Assembly: GCA_021826795.1 (NCBI GenBank)
Contig: JAKAYM010000020.1
Coordinates: 1 to 20,049 of the forward strand
Reading direction: 5' to 3'
Source: Thermoplasmata archaeon
GTDB taxonomy: Archaea > Thermoplasmatota > Thermoplasmata > Thermoplasmatales > Thermoplasmataceae
Length of the DNA stretch: 20,049 bases
Each line of letters starts with the position of its first letter. Within the stretch, counting starts at the first letter, position 1. The notes below the pieces were generated by a model. It was given only the letters and a program-made list of their open reading frames with translations. It searched no databases and was not told the DNA's origin. A program made the position numbers and the translations under genes. Shown in pieces: positions 8,253 to 15,347 of the stretch.

Positions 8253-9404
8253 ATGGATATACCGGATTATACTGATGAGCCTTTTGAATGGTATAAAAAA
8301 ATGAGGAAAGAATCACCCATAATTAGATCCGGAAATACAATTCACGTCTTCAAATATATGGATATCTCTGAAGTACTATCAAATTACTATGTTTATTCTT
8401 CCCAGTTCAGGGATCTTTTAGGCGGAGAACTGGCAGAAATGATGAACCAGAAAACAAGCCCGAGCATACTTATACTGGACCCGCCTATACATACTATCCT
8501 GAGAAATCTAGTAAGCGATGCTTTCACCCCTGCAACAATAGAACCATACAGGGGAAAAATAAGAAAAATAGCATCCAGACTAGTTGAAAATATGAAAGAT
8601 ATGGAATGGCAGGATGCTGTAACAGAGTTTTCCTATTTGCTGCCAATTACTGTTATTTCTGAAATGCTCGGTGTTCCAGAATCAGATTCAAACTTTTTCA
8701 GGGAATGGTCTGATAAACTGGCCACATCACTGGGAAGAGAACCTGATATTGAAACTCAATATGAGATGGCAGATTATTTCTACGGAAAGATTGACAGGGA
8801 GGGACGGAGAAATAATCTTATAAGCAGGCTTTCACGAGTCGAGATAGAAGGCAGACAGCTCTCGGATAGAGAAATAGCAGGCTTTGCCATACTTTTACTT
8901 GTGGCAGGAAATGAAACTACCACAAATCTGATTACAAATGCTTTTCTGTCGATCCATGAATCCACTGGAATGTACAGTAACATCAGGAATAATCCTAGCA
9001 TTATACCATCCGTTGTTGAGGAAACACTCAGATACAGGTCACCTGTCCAGTCAACCAGGCGTTATGCAAAGGTTGATACAGAACTAAATGGAATCGAAAT
9101 TTTGAAGGATGATATACTAAATCTTTATCTTGGTTCTGCCAACAGGGATGAAAGTATATTCCAAAGAGGCGAAATTTTCGATCCTTACCGGGCAACAAAA
9201 AGGCATATGGCCTTCGGACAGGGAATACATTTCTGCCTGGGCGCATCTCTTGCTAGACTTGAAGCCCAGATTGCACTGGAAGAGTTTTCAAGAAATATAG
9301 TTTCTTATGATGTTGAAACTCCAAAACCTGTGGACAGGATCGATAGCGATATACTGTACGGATTCAGAAAATTGTTGATAAAGCCTGAATTCAAAAAAAT
9401 GTGA
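8253..9404 (+). CDS. cytochrome P450 (CYP119/CYP231-like)
   Basis: A compact soluble P450 of 383 residues with no N-terminal membrane anchor. All core motifs are present: the oxygen-activating I helix AGNETT (218-223), the K-helix ExxR (Glu257 to Arg260), and the haem loop FGQGIHFCLG (321-330) with Cys328 as axial ligand. The small size and these motifs fit the thermoacidophile P450s such as CYP119 of Sulfolobus and CYP231 of Picrophilus. It should use two electrons and O2 for mono-oxygenation of an unknown substrate; fatty acids are accepted by CYP119 in vitro but the native substrate there is also unclear. No ferredoxin or reductase gene lies next to it. The MFS gene 105 nt downstream has its own TATA box. 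Confidence 0.95.
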   Translation: MDIPDYTDEPFEWYKKMRKESPIIRSGNTIHVFKYMDISEVLSNYYVYSSQFRDLLGGELAEMMNQKTSPSILILDPPIHTILRNLVSDAFTPATIEPYRGKIRKIASRLVENMKDMEWQDAVTEFSYLLPITVISEMLGVPESDSNFFREWSDKLATSLGREPDIETQYEMADYFYGKIDREGRRNNLISRLSRVEIEGRQLSDREIAGFAILLLVAGNETTTNLITNAFLSIHESTGMYSNIRNNPSIIPSVVEETLRYRSPVQSTRRYAKVDTELNGIEILKDDILNLYLGSANRDESIFQRGEIFDPYRATKRHMAFGQGIHFCLGASLARLEAQIALEEFSRNIVSYDVETPKPVDRIDSDILYGFRKLLIKPEFKKM

Positions 9405-9413
9405 AAATTTTAT

Positions 9414-9449
9414 AGCAGGCATTTCAAAAATAAGGGCAGACCTCCTGCT
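9414..9449 (+). terminator. possible weak hairpin after the P450 gene
   Basis: AGCAGG (9414-9419) can pair with CCTGCT (9444-9449) across a 24-nt loop, followed by TTTT with one T shared with the stem end. The stem is short and the loop long, so a terminator role is only possible. Confidence 0.2.
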
Positions 9450-9482
9450 TTTAAAGTTAAATTTTGCGTTTAAACCCAAGGA

Positions 9483-9494
9483 CTTTATAAAATT
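9483..9494 (+). promoter_or_regulatory. TATA box of the MFS gene at 9510
   Basis: CTTTATAAAATT is a close match to the archaeal TATA consensus and is centred about 22 nt before ATG 9510. It is one of the clearest promoters in the window. Confidence 0.55.
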
Positions 9495-9509
9495 GTGCAC
9501 TGAACTTTT

Positions 9510-10685
9510 ATGAACAAACAGGTTCCCGGCAAAAGGTTGTTTATCCTCTATTCTGTAATTTTGATTCTCATGGCAATATCAATGCGAAGCACGAACAATA
9601 TGGTTGTTACCACGGTTCCCTTGTACTCAAAATATATTCTGAATTTTTCGTATATAGGAACGGCACTGGTTACAGCAATAATATATCTGGGAACTGTTCT
9701 TGCTACTTCTTTCATCAATCCACTCATGGGCTCCGTTTTGAGGAAGAGAATGTTTATAGCAACAAATTTTGCATTAACTGGACTGATGATATCCTATTAT
9801 TTTTCCGGGGATATAAGCGTATTCATAATATCATTTGTAATAGGATTGGCATACGGCATAATATTGCCTAACATTGTAACATCTGCTACGTTGTATCCTG
9901 ATAAAACAGGCAGAGAGAGGCTTCTGGGAATATATTCAGTGGGACTGAGTTTCAGTCTGGTGTTCGGGCCAAGTCTTGAAACCTATCTATTAACGATAAT
10001 AAGTTACAGAACATTATTTTTATTCTTCGCACCTCTGGGCCTTATAGGTATAGTTACATCATTCTTCATGGAATTCCCGGAAAATAAAAAAGAGACGCAT
10101 GGTAGATTCATTAGAAAAAATAAGGGATTTATTTCTTCCATACTCACAATTACCACATATAACGTTCCATTTGCCGCCCTGACAGTTTTTCTTGCAATAT
10201 TTGCTGAGACAAGATTCCATGTCAGCAGCTATATGGCATATTTACCGTTTGTTTTCTTCTTTGCTGTCTCCATGGTAACCAGAATGTATATTAGTATCAG
10301 GCCATTTAAAAATCTCAGAATACCGCTTATATTTGCCCCTGTAATAACCGTTTTTGCACTTGTAATGTTTCCCTTTCTGCCAAATTACATAGCTTTTGTT
10401 GCCGTGATGATGCTGCTGGGAATTCCACATGGATCAATATTCCCTGTATCGACAGTAGAAATTTCAAGGGGGTCAACTATTGAAGAAAGGAACGCAGTGA
10501 ATTCTTATTATTATTCTTATAATATGAGTCTCTTCATGGTAATACCATTAATATTTGCGGCAATAATTCCCTATATAGGCTTTGAAAAAACATTTGCACT
10601 GTTAACAATACCTGTGCTAATATCAATGGCCATAATCTATAGGAAATACTGGAAGGATGATGATCTTCTTGGTCCTCAAAAATAG
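9510..10685 (+). CDS. MFS transporter
   Basis: A 391-residue membrane protein with about 12 hydrophobic segments and a charged central loop near residues 190-205 (PENKKETHGRFIRKN), the usual MFS layout of two six-helix halves. Motif A after TM2 is degenerate: NPLMGSVLRKRMF keeps the basic cluster but lacks the usual aspartate. It may be an efflux or uptake carrier; the substrate is unknown. It follows the P450 gene in the same direction, but a clear TATA box at 9483-9494 points to separate transcription, so a shared pathway is only a possibility. It is convergent with the glutamate synthase operon, 89 nt away. Confidence 0.87.
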   Translation: MNKQVPGKRLFILYSVILILMAISMRSTNNMVVTTVPLYSKYILNFSYIGTALVTAIIYLGTVLATSFINPLMGSVLRKRMFIATNFALTGLMISYYFSGDISVFIISFVIGLAYGIILPNIVTSATLYPDKTGRERLLGIYSVGLSFSLVFGPSLETYLLTIISYRTLFLFFAPLGLIGIVTSFFMEFPENKKETHGRFIRKNKGFISSILTITTYNVPFAALTVFLAIFAETRFHVSSYMAYLPFVFFFAVSMVTRMYISIRPFKNLRIPLIFAPVITVFALVMFPFLPNYIAFVAVMMLLGIPHGSIFPVSTVEISRGSTIEERNAVNSYYYSYNMSLFMVIPLIFAAIIPYIGFEKTFALLTIPVLISMAIIYRKYWKDDDLLGPQK

Positions 10686-10774
10686 ATACAAAATTGTAAA
10701 AACGACTTATTTTTAAAATAACTAAAATTTCAAGTTATGCTAAAAGAAATTAGATAGTTTTTATCTTCCAGCAA

Positions 10775-12673
10775 TTACATTTTTCTGGGATAGATAACGG
10801 TGAATTTGTCATTAAGATATTTTGAGCTGTTTTTACCCATTTCTCTATCAAAGTTGTATATAATAGATTTTAAATTGTGTTTTTCGTCAGAAGAAAGATT
10901 TCTATATTCATAATCAGGTATTTGATGTCCGGAATAATATTTTCTGGCATAAACCTGTGCATCTTCTGGTAACTCTCTGATTATATCGATAAAGTTTTTT
11001 CTCATCATTTTAATGTACTGGGATTTTTCAATTATGCCGGCAATTTTCAGTGATTTTAACATCCCTGCTTTGATCGGATTTGATGGCTGCACTCCTATAT
11101 TCTGGCTTTTAACCCTCCCCCTGATAAATATTCTGCCACCCAGCATACCGGATCCTATATACTTTCCAAAATTTCTCCTGCTATTAGATAATACTAAAAT
11201 TATACCGCCTGCCATATATTCTCCTAGATAGTCATCAAATTTTCCATTTACCACAACAATTGGAATAGAACTTCCATACTCCCTCATCTGGATGCATGAT
11301 CTATTTCCCACATTTCCATCTATGTATATTTGCCCACCACTCAGGGCCTGTCCGAGCACATCTCCAGAGTCTCCGAATATTTTCAGTATACCTCCACTCA
11401 TGGAGTCGCAGCAATCATCTGCTACGTTTCCTCTTACTGTTACACTATTATTCTCATTAAGGTTCATGAGGCAATTACCTGCGTTACCGTACAATGTAAC
11501 ATTGCGGCGTTTCTCTGGAAATGTTATGCCTATATACCTGTGGCCAGCCACATTATTTATGTACACACTATCATCCCTGGATTTAATTATTTCACTATCT
11601 AGCTTATTATATTCTATATTTACCGCATCAATTCCATGTTCATCAATGTTATATACCATCTCTTTGTTTTCAAAATTTTCTCTTCCATATCTTATTATTC
11701 CATTTTTTACGGATGATATAAAAAACGATCCAGGTTCAAGAGTCCATATTTTCGCCTTCGGGCTTATAATCCTTATCTGGCTTTCCTCACTGGCTATGAA
11801 AATGTTATTGCTGTCCTCACCGAGTATGGCAGGCCTGAGCTTTGTCCTGTCCGCCATTGCAATCATGTATATATCCTGGCCATCATCGTAACCTATTATA
11901 AGTGTATAGGGTCCATCCAGCACACATCCCCTTGTTTTATACGCAATCTCTGGGTCATTAATATTTCCTGACATTATTTTCAATGCAGTAATGAGATCAT
12001 ATTCTCCGATTAATTCTTTAAAAATGTGGGCTATCACCTCACTGTCAGTACCCACAAAACTTGTTACTCCCTTTGATTTCAGGTACTCCCTGTTGGCTCC
12101 GAATGAACTTATATCACCATTGTGCACTATAGCAATATTAAATGTGGAAAAAGGATGTGACCAGTAAGGCAAATATCCTGGAGAATTTGTGGGCTGCCTG
12201 GTATGGGCCAGCCACATATCTGCCTCTTTTTCACTTAAATCATATTCCTCGCCGACTGCATCCGGATACCCGACACCTTTGTATACAAGGAGTGATTTTC
12301 CTGCACTGTACAATCTTCCACTACCATCATCCCAGAGTTTTGCATTAACCTCATCCAGGGACCTGCTGTCTTCAAACGCTATATCGTAACAGCAGCTTTT
12401 TATGAATTTTCCATTTTCTCTATATGAACTGTTTATTCCTATCCCGTGTTCATGAAGCAATGTCCGTAGTTTCTCTTCCTCATCATTGTAAAATATTTTT
12501 ACTGTAAAGCTATTGGTACTGTTCAAGTTAAATGATGCGTATCCAGAACCCTTATCGCTGCCACGATATCTTATATAATCAAGGCATTTAACCGGGATAC
12601 TTCCTGAAATTTTAGCAGAATCTTTTTTCCTCATTATTCCAAAAAGGCCGCAGCTTGAAGGTATGTAGTTCAT
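10775..12673 (-). CDS. glutamate synthase subunit: glutaminase domain fused to GXGXG domain
   Basis: 632 residues. Residues 1-340 are a class II (Ntn) glutamine amidotransferase: Cys8 in CGLFG as nucleophile after removal of a seven-residue leader, Arg159 in AHTRQPTNS, Asn185-Gly186 in HNGDISS and Asp210 in GTDSE. They release ammonia from glutamine. Residues about 375-525 are a GXGXG beta-helix domain with repeated 'G(D/N)xGD..GxxxxGG.I.I.G' turns, as in domain 3 of glutamate synthase. The last 100 residues are charged and not assigned. The partner FMN gene ends in an ATGA overlap with this start, and GGAGG at 12684-12688 lies 10 nt upstream, so translation is coupled. In many archaea domains 1 and 3 are separate genes; here they are fused without domain 2. 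Confidence 0.88.
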   Translation of the reverse strand: MNYIPSSCGLFGIMRKKDSAKISGSIPVKCLDYIRYRGSDKGSGYASFNLNSTNSFTVKIFYNDEEEKLRTLLHEHGIGINSSYRENGKFIKSCCYDIAFEDSRSLDEVNAKLWDDGSGRLYSAGKSLLVYKGVGYPDAVGEEYDLSEKEADMWLAHTRQPTNSPGYLPYWSHPFSTFNIAIVHNGDISSFGANREYLKSKGVTSFVGTDSEVIAHIFKELIGEYDLITALKIMSGNINDPEIAYKTRGCVLDGPYTLIIGYDDGQDIYMIAMADRTKLRPAILGEDSNNIFIASEESQIRIISPKAKIWTLEPGSFFISSVKNGIIRYGRENFENKEMVYNIDEHGIDAVNIEYNKLDSEIIKSRDDSVYINNVAGHRYIGITFPEKRRNVTLYGNAGNCLMNLNENNSVTVRGNVADDCCDSMSGGILKIFGDSGDVLGQALSGGQIYIDGNVGNRSCIQMREYGSSIPIVVVNGKFDDYLGEYMAGGIILVLSNSRRNFGKYIGSGMLGGRIFIRGRVKSQNIGVQPSNPIKAGMLKSLKIAGIIEKSQYIKMMRKNFIDIIRELPEDAQVYARKYYSGHQIPDYEYRNLSSDEKHNLKSIIYNFDREMGKNSSKYLNDKFTVIYPRKM

Positions 12674-14754
12674 GTTGATCCTGCCTCCGTCACATTTATT
12701 TTTTCGGCTATTGTATTATCAAGATTTATAGCCCTCAGCAATTCAGTATTCCCTACAATAGAATACTGCAAATTCGCTATTCCCATTGCTCCAGAAATCA
12801 GACTAATTTCTTTTTTAATACCCATAAGGAAGTTAACAGCTTTCTCTCTGAGATTACTATAACTGTTATTCAATCCATCTTCAAATATTTTATATGAAAT
12901 TATTAGAGAATCGCAGCCCAGCGCCAAATACTTAACGATATCTCCTGTATTCCTGAAGTAATCAATTTCTCCAATAATGTCATAATTTTCCCGTATTCCT
13001 CTTTCTTTTAATTCCTGATCCAGAGTGACTATATCTATTTCCATGTCATCGTCCTGTTTGATAACAAAGCCGGCGGTTGAATAATCCTGTTTTCCGTCTG
13101 TGGAATAACTGTGTTTTTTATATTTATACACAGTTTTTCCAATTATAGAAATACTTTTAAATTCTTTCTGGACTTGTTCATCAACAATCATAGTTCCGGT
13201 AAACATGGCAGCCCAGGAAAGTGCATTTTTTATTTCTGGACCTGCACCACTGACCTTAATAATCACCGGCATCGATATGTTTATTGATCCACCACACAGA
13301 TAGAAATTAAGATTTATATCCTCCCTGTAAGGATCTATAGATGGCCTGGTAACCTGTGCACCATCAAGCCTGAGCCAGTCAATTATCCTGGAAGGCAATT
13401 CAACATCAGGAGGCGCATTGCTTCCCATGCTGCTGATTACCGGTTCTCCCTTAATGATAAGTTCGTTGATATACTTTTTATCTGTATGGAATATTCCCTG
13501 CTTGAAACTTAGATTTTGAGGTGATTTAGAATTAATTCCCAGCACCTTTAAGGTGTTTTCAGAAAGTCCTTCACCGTAGAGAAGGTCTGTATTCCCTACT
13601 AATTCTTTCATGTTTCTTATTCCGAGATAGGACATCATCTTTGTTATTTCAATTTTAAAACCATTAACAAAGTTAACAGTGCTCTCTATTCCAAAATCTA
13701 AATCTAACAAGTTTTTGTTGTCTGCTTTATTTGTAAGGGCTGCCGGGCAGTATCCCAGGTTACATTTCCTTACCATAACGCATCCCATTGCTATCAATGC
13801 GGATGTTCCCAGGCTTACTACATCAGCTCCAAGAGCATATAGCTTCATTGCATCTGTGGAATCAGAAATCCTGCCGGCAGCTATTATGCTGAAATTCTTT
13901 CTCAGGCCTTCTTTAACAAGAATATTATGCGATGATGCCACAGCCATCTCTACAGGTATGCCGAGGCTATCCCTGACAGTTACCGGTGCAGCTCCTGTTC
14001 CCGCACCGTGCCCATCAATAATTACTCCTGCAGCACCTGATCTTGCTATTCCTGTTACTATGTAGGGTATATAATTAGTTGCGGCAACTTTCACATATAC
14101 TGGTTTTCCTGACATTATTTTCAATGCTTCTATGCGCTGAGCAAGATCCTCTATGGAGTATATATCGTGATGCGGCGCAGGTGAAATAGCATCTATTCCC
14201 TCAGGAATTTTTCTGGCAATTGATATATCGTGAGTTACCTTGCTTGCGGGCAAATGCCCCCCTATTCCGGGTTTAGCTCCCTGTCCTATCTTAATGACTA
14301 TACCGGCGCCGGTTTTTAGCTCATCGTAACTCACACCGAATCTGGCAGAGGCCCATTGTATAAATATCCTTTTTGTATTTGCAACTGAACCATAAAGGCC
14401 ACCTTCGCCTGTACCTGCCATTGTTTTTGTTATCTCAGCTGTTTTCGCTATGGCGATATTAGGATTTCCACTGAGGGCACCATATGACATATCACCAAGA
14501 TAAACCGGTACGTCAAGTTCGAATCCGGCAAGTGAAGTTTTTGTAACTGGAATATTAGTTGAATTGTAATCAAGCATATTGGTCTTAAAATTAATCCTGT
14601 CCACAATACGAAGGCTTTCTGTATTTTTAACAAAAATTTCAGAAGCTTCAGGCGAATATGATAGTCTTCTTATATGGTTTATTTTGTCACTGGACCAGAA
14701 ATCCGTAATATTTTTCTTTGGTATTTCTATATACTTTGCAACTACTTTGCTCAT
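12670..14754 (-). CDS. glutamate synthase FMN-domain subunit with a degenerate second copy of the domain
   Basis: 694 residues. Residues about 50-407 are the FMN-binding TIM barrel of glutamate synthase, which joins ammonia to 2-oxoglutarate: MSYGALS (89-95), GTGEGG (114-119), KIGQGAKPGIGGHLP (155-169), SPAPHHDIYSIEDL (191-204) and GHGAGTGAAP (248-257). Cys325, Cys331 and Cys336 give C-x5-C-x4-C, the 3Fe-4S ligand spacing known from bacterial GltB. Residues about 467-687 repeat the same fold in decayed form: the segment 361-406 aligns with 641-687 (shared NF..G.K.EI, GI.N and VGNT.LL), but the catalytic motifs and cysteines are missing. No GltD-like NADPH subunit is nearby, so a ferredoxin donor is likely. 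The start has a TATA-like box at 14779-14790. Confidence 0.9.
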   Translation of the reverse strand: MSKVVAKYIEIPKKNITDFWSSDKINHIRRLSYSPEASEIFVKNTESLRIVDRINFKTNMLDYNSTNIPVTKTSLAGFELDVPVYLGDMSYGALSGNPNIAIAKTAEITKTMAGTGEGGLYGSVANTKRIFIQWASARFGVSYDELKTGAGIVIKIGQGAKPGIGGHLPASKVTHDISIARKIPEGIDAISPAPHHDIYSIEDLAQRIEALKIMSGKPVYVKVAATNYIPYIVTGIARSGAAGVIIDGHGAGTGAAPVTVRDSLGIPVEMAVASSHNILVKEGLRKNFSIIAAGRISDSTDAMKLYALGADVVSLGTSALIAMGCVMVRKCNLGYCPAALTNKADNKNLLDLDFGIESTVNFVNGFKIEITKMMSYLGIRNMKELVGNTDLLYGEGLSENTLKVLGINSKSPQNLSFKQGIFHTDKKYINELIIKGEPVISSMGSNAPPDVELPSRIIDWLRLDGAQVTRPSIDPYREDINLNFYLCGGSINISMPVIIKVSGAGPEIKNALSWAAMFTGTMIVDEQVQKEFKSISIIGKTVYKYKKHSYSTDGKQDYSTAGFVIKQDDDMEIDIVTLDQELKERGIRENYDIIGEIDYFRNTGDIVKYLALGCDSLIISYKIFEDGLNNSYSNLREKAVNFLMGIKKEISLISGAMGIANLQYSIVGNTELLRAINLDNTIAEKINVTEAGST
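12684..12688 (-). promoter_or_regulatory. Shine-Dalgarno site of the glutaminase/GXGXG gene
   Basis: GGAGG on the minus strand, 10 nt before ATG 12673 and inside the end of the upstream gene. It supports coupled translation of the second gene of the operon and contrasts with the leaderless first gene. Confidence 0.6.
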
Positions 14755-14778
14755 AACAGCATGATAGTAACTATCTAT

Positions 14779-14790
14779 CTATATATAATT
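14779..14790 (-). promoter_or_regulatory. TATA box of the glutamate synthase operon
   Basis: On the minus strand AATTATATATAG is centred about 30 nt before ATG 14754. It would drive both glutamate synthase genes. No operator-like repeat is evident between it and the start. Confidence 0.5.
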
Positions 14791-14875
14791 TTGCAATTAA
14801 TTTTTTTTTATTATTTTTACGGGTAAACTATGCATTCGGGTAATTTATATTACAATTATTATACATATTGAACCA

Positions 14876-15213
14876 TTATAAGATACTATTTATGGTATCC
14901 CGTGAGTTGCATAATTCATTTAGCCAGAAATTTAAGTTAAATGTAAATTCCCAGTACATTTTGATGCAGTAGATTGATTCAATTTTTATGGCAATAAAAT
15001 CTATCATTTTTTGCTCCATCAACGGGAACTTTGGATATATGAACCCATGTAACAGTTGCATCCTTAATGCATTTAACAATTTTTCAGTGAAGACTCCTTC
15101 TGCAGACTCCCAGCCAAGTTTATAAAAAACTTTTTTATTGCACAGTTCTTTCTTAAAAACCGATCCGCTCTTTGTATTTTTTTGCCCTTATATTTAATCT
15201 TCTGAAATTTCAT
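14876..15213 (-). pseudogene. unassigned small basic protein gene, apparently frameshifted in an A7 run
   Basis: From ATG 15213 the frame reads MKFQKIKYKGKK and then stops after 46 codons (15073). At codons 11-12 it crosses a run of seven A (15177-15183 on the plus strand as T7). With one more A the reading moves to the long open frame that ends at 14876 and gives an unbroken protein of about 112 residues: a basic N-terminus, then helical, aromatic-rich sequence (KLGWESAEG, LRMQLLHGFIYPKFPLMEQ, KMYWEF). The long frame alone has no good start codon. An A/T-rich TATA-like box at 15231-15244 sits about 25 nt before ATG 15213. I do not recognise the family. It may be a pseudogene, a sequence error in a homopolymer, or a slippage site. 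It is divergent from the formate dehydrogenase gene. Confidence 0.42.
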
Positions 15214-15230
15214 GGGGTTCGATAGAAATC

Positions 15231-15244
15231 AAAATAAAAATATG
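15231..15244 (-). promoter_or_regulatory. TATA-like box of the frameshifted small gene
   Basis: On the minus strand CATATTTTTATTTT is centred about 25 nt before ATG 15213. The position supports 15213 as a true start, although this is an AT-rich intergenic region. Confidence 0.3.
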
Positions 15245-15308
15245 AATAAACTATTGAATAAGATACGATACATAACCAAGCGAGGATTAAGACTAAATTT
15301 ATTCAATA
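15243..15308. repeat. TGAATAA half-sites and a 10-bp spaced inverted repeat between divergent promoters
   Basis: TATTGAATAA at 15252-15261 is an exact inverted copy of TTATTCAATA at 15299-15308, 37 nt apart. The half-site TGAATAA also occurs at 15243-15249, exactly 12 nt before the copy at 15255-15261. The group lies between the TATA-like boxes of the divergent small gene (15231-15244) and the formate dehydrogenase gene (15320-15328), where an operator for a dimeric regulator would be expected. AT-rich DNA gives such matches by chance more easily, so function is inferred. Confidence 0.35.
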
Positions 15309-15319
15309 AAATACTTACC

Positions 15320-15328
15320 ATTAAATAG
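15320..15328 (+). promoter_or_regulatory. TATA-like box of the formate dehydrogenase-like gene
   Basis: ATTAAATAG is centred about 24 nt before ATG 15348; no Shine-Dalgarno site is visible. Confidence 0.4.
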
Positions 15329-15347
15329 AACTATCAATTAATATTAC

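Noticed and set aside
13679..14065. 128-codon plus-strand frame in the glutamate synthase region
   Set aside because: It is antisense to the conserved FMN barrel, whose motifs and cysteine spacing prove the minus-strand frame.
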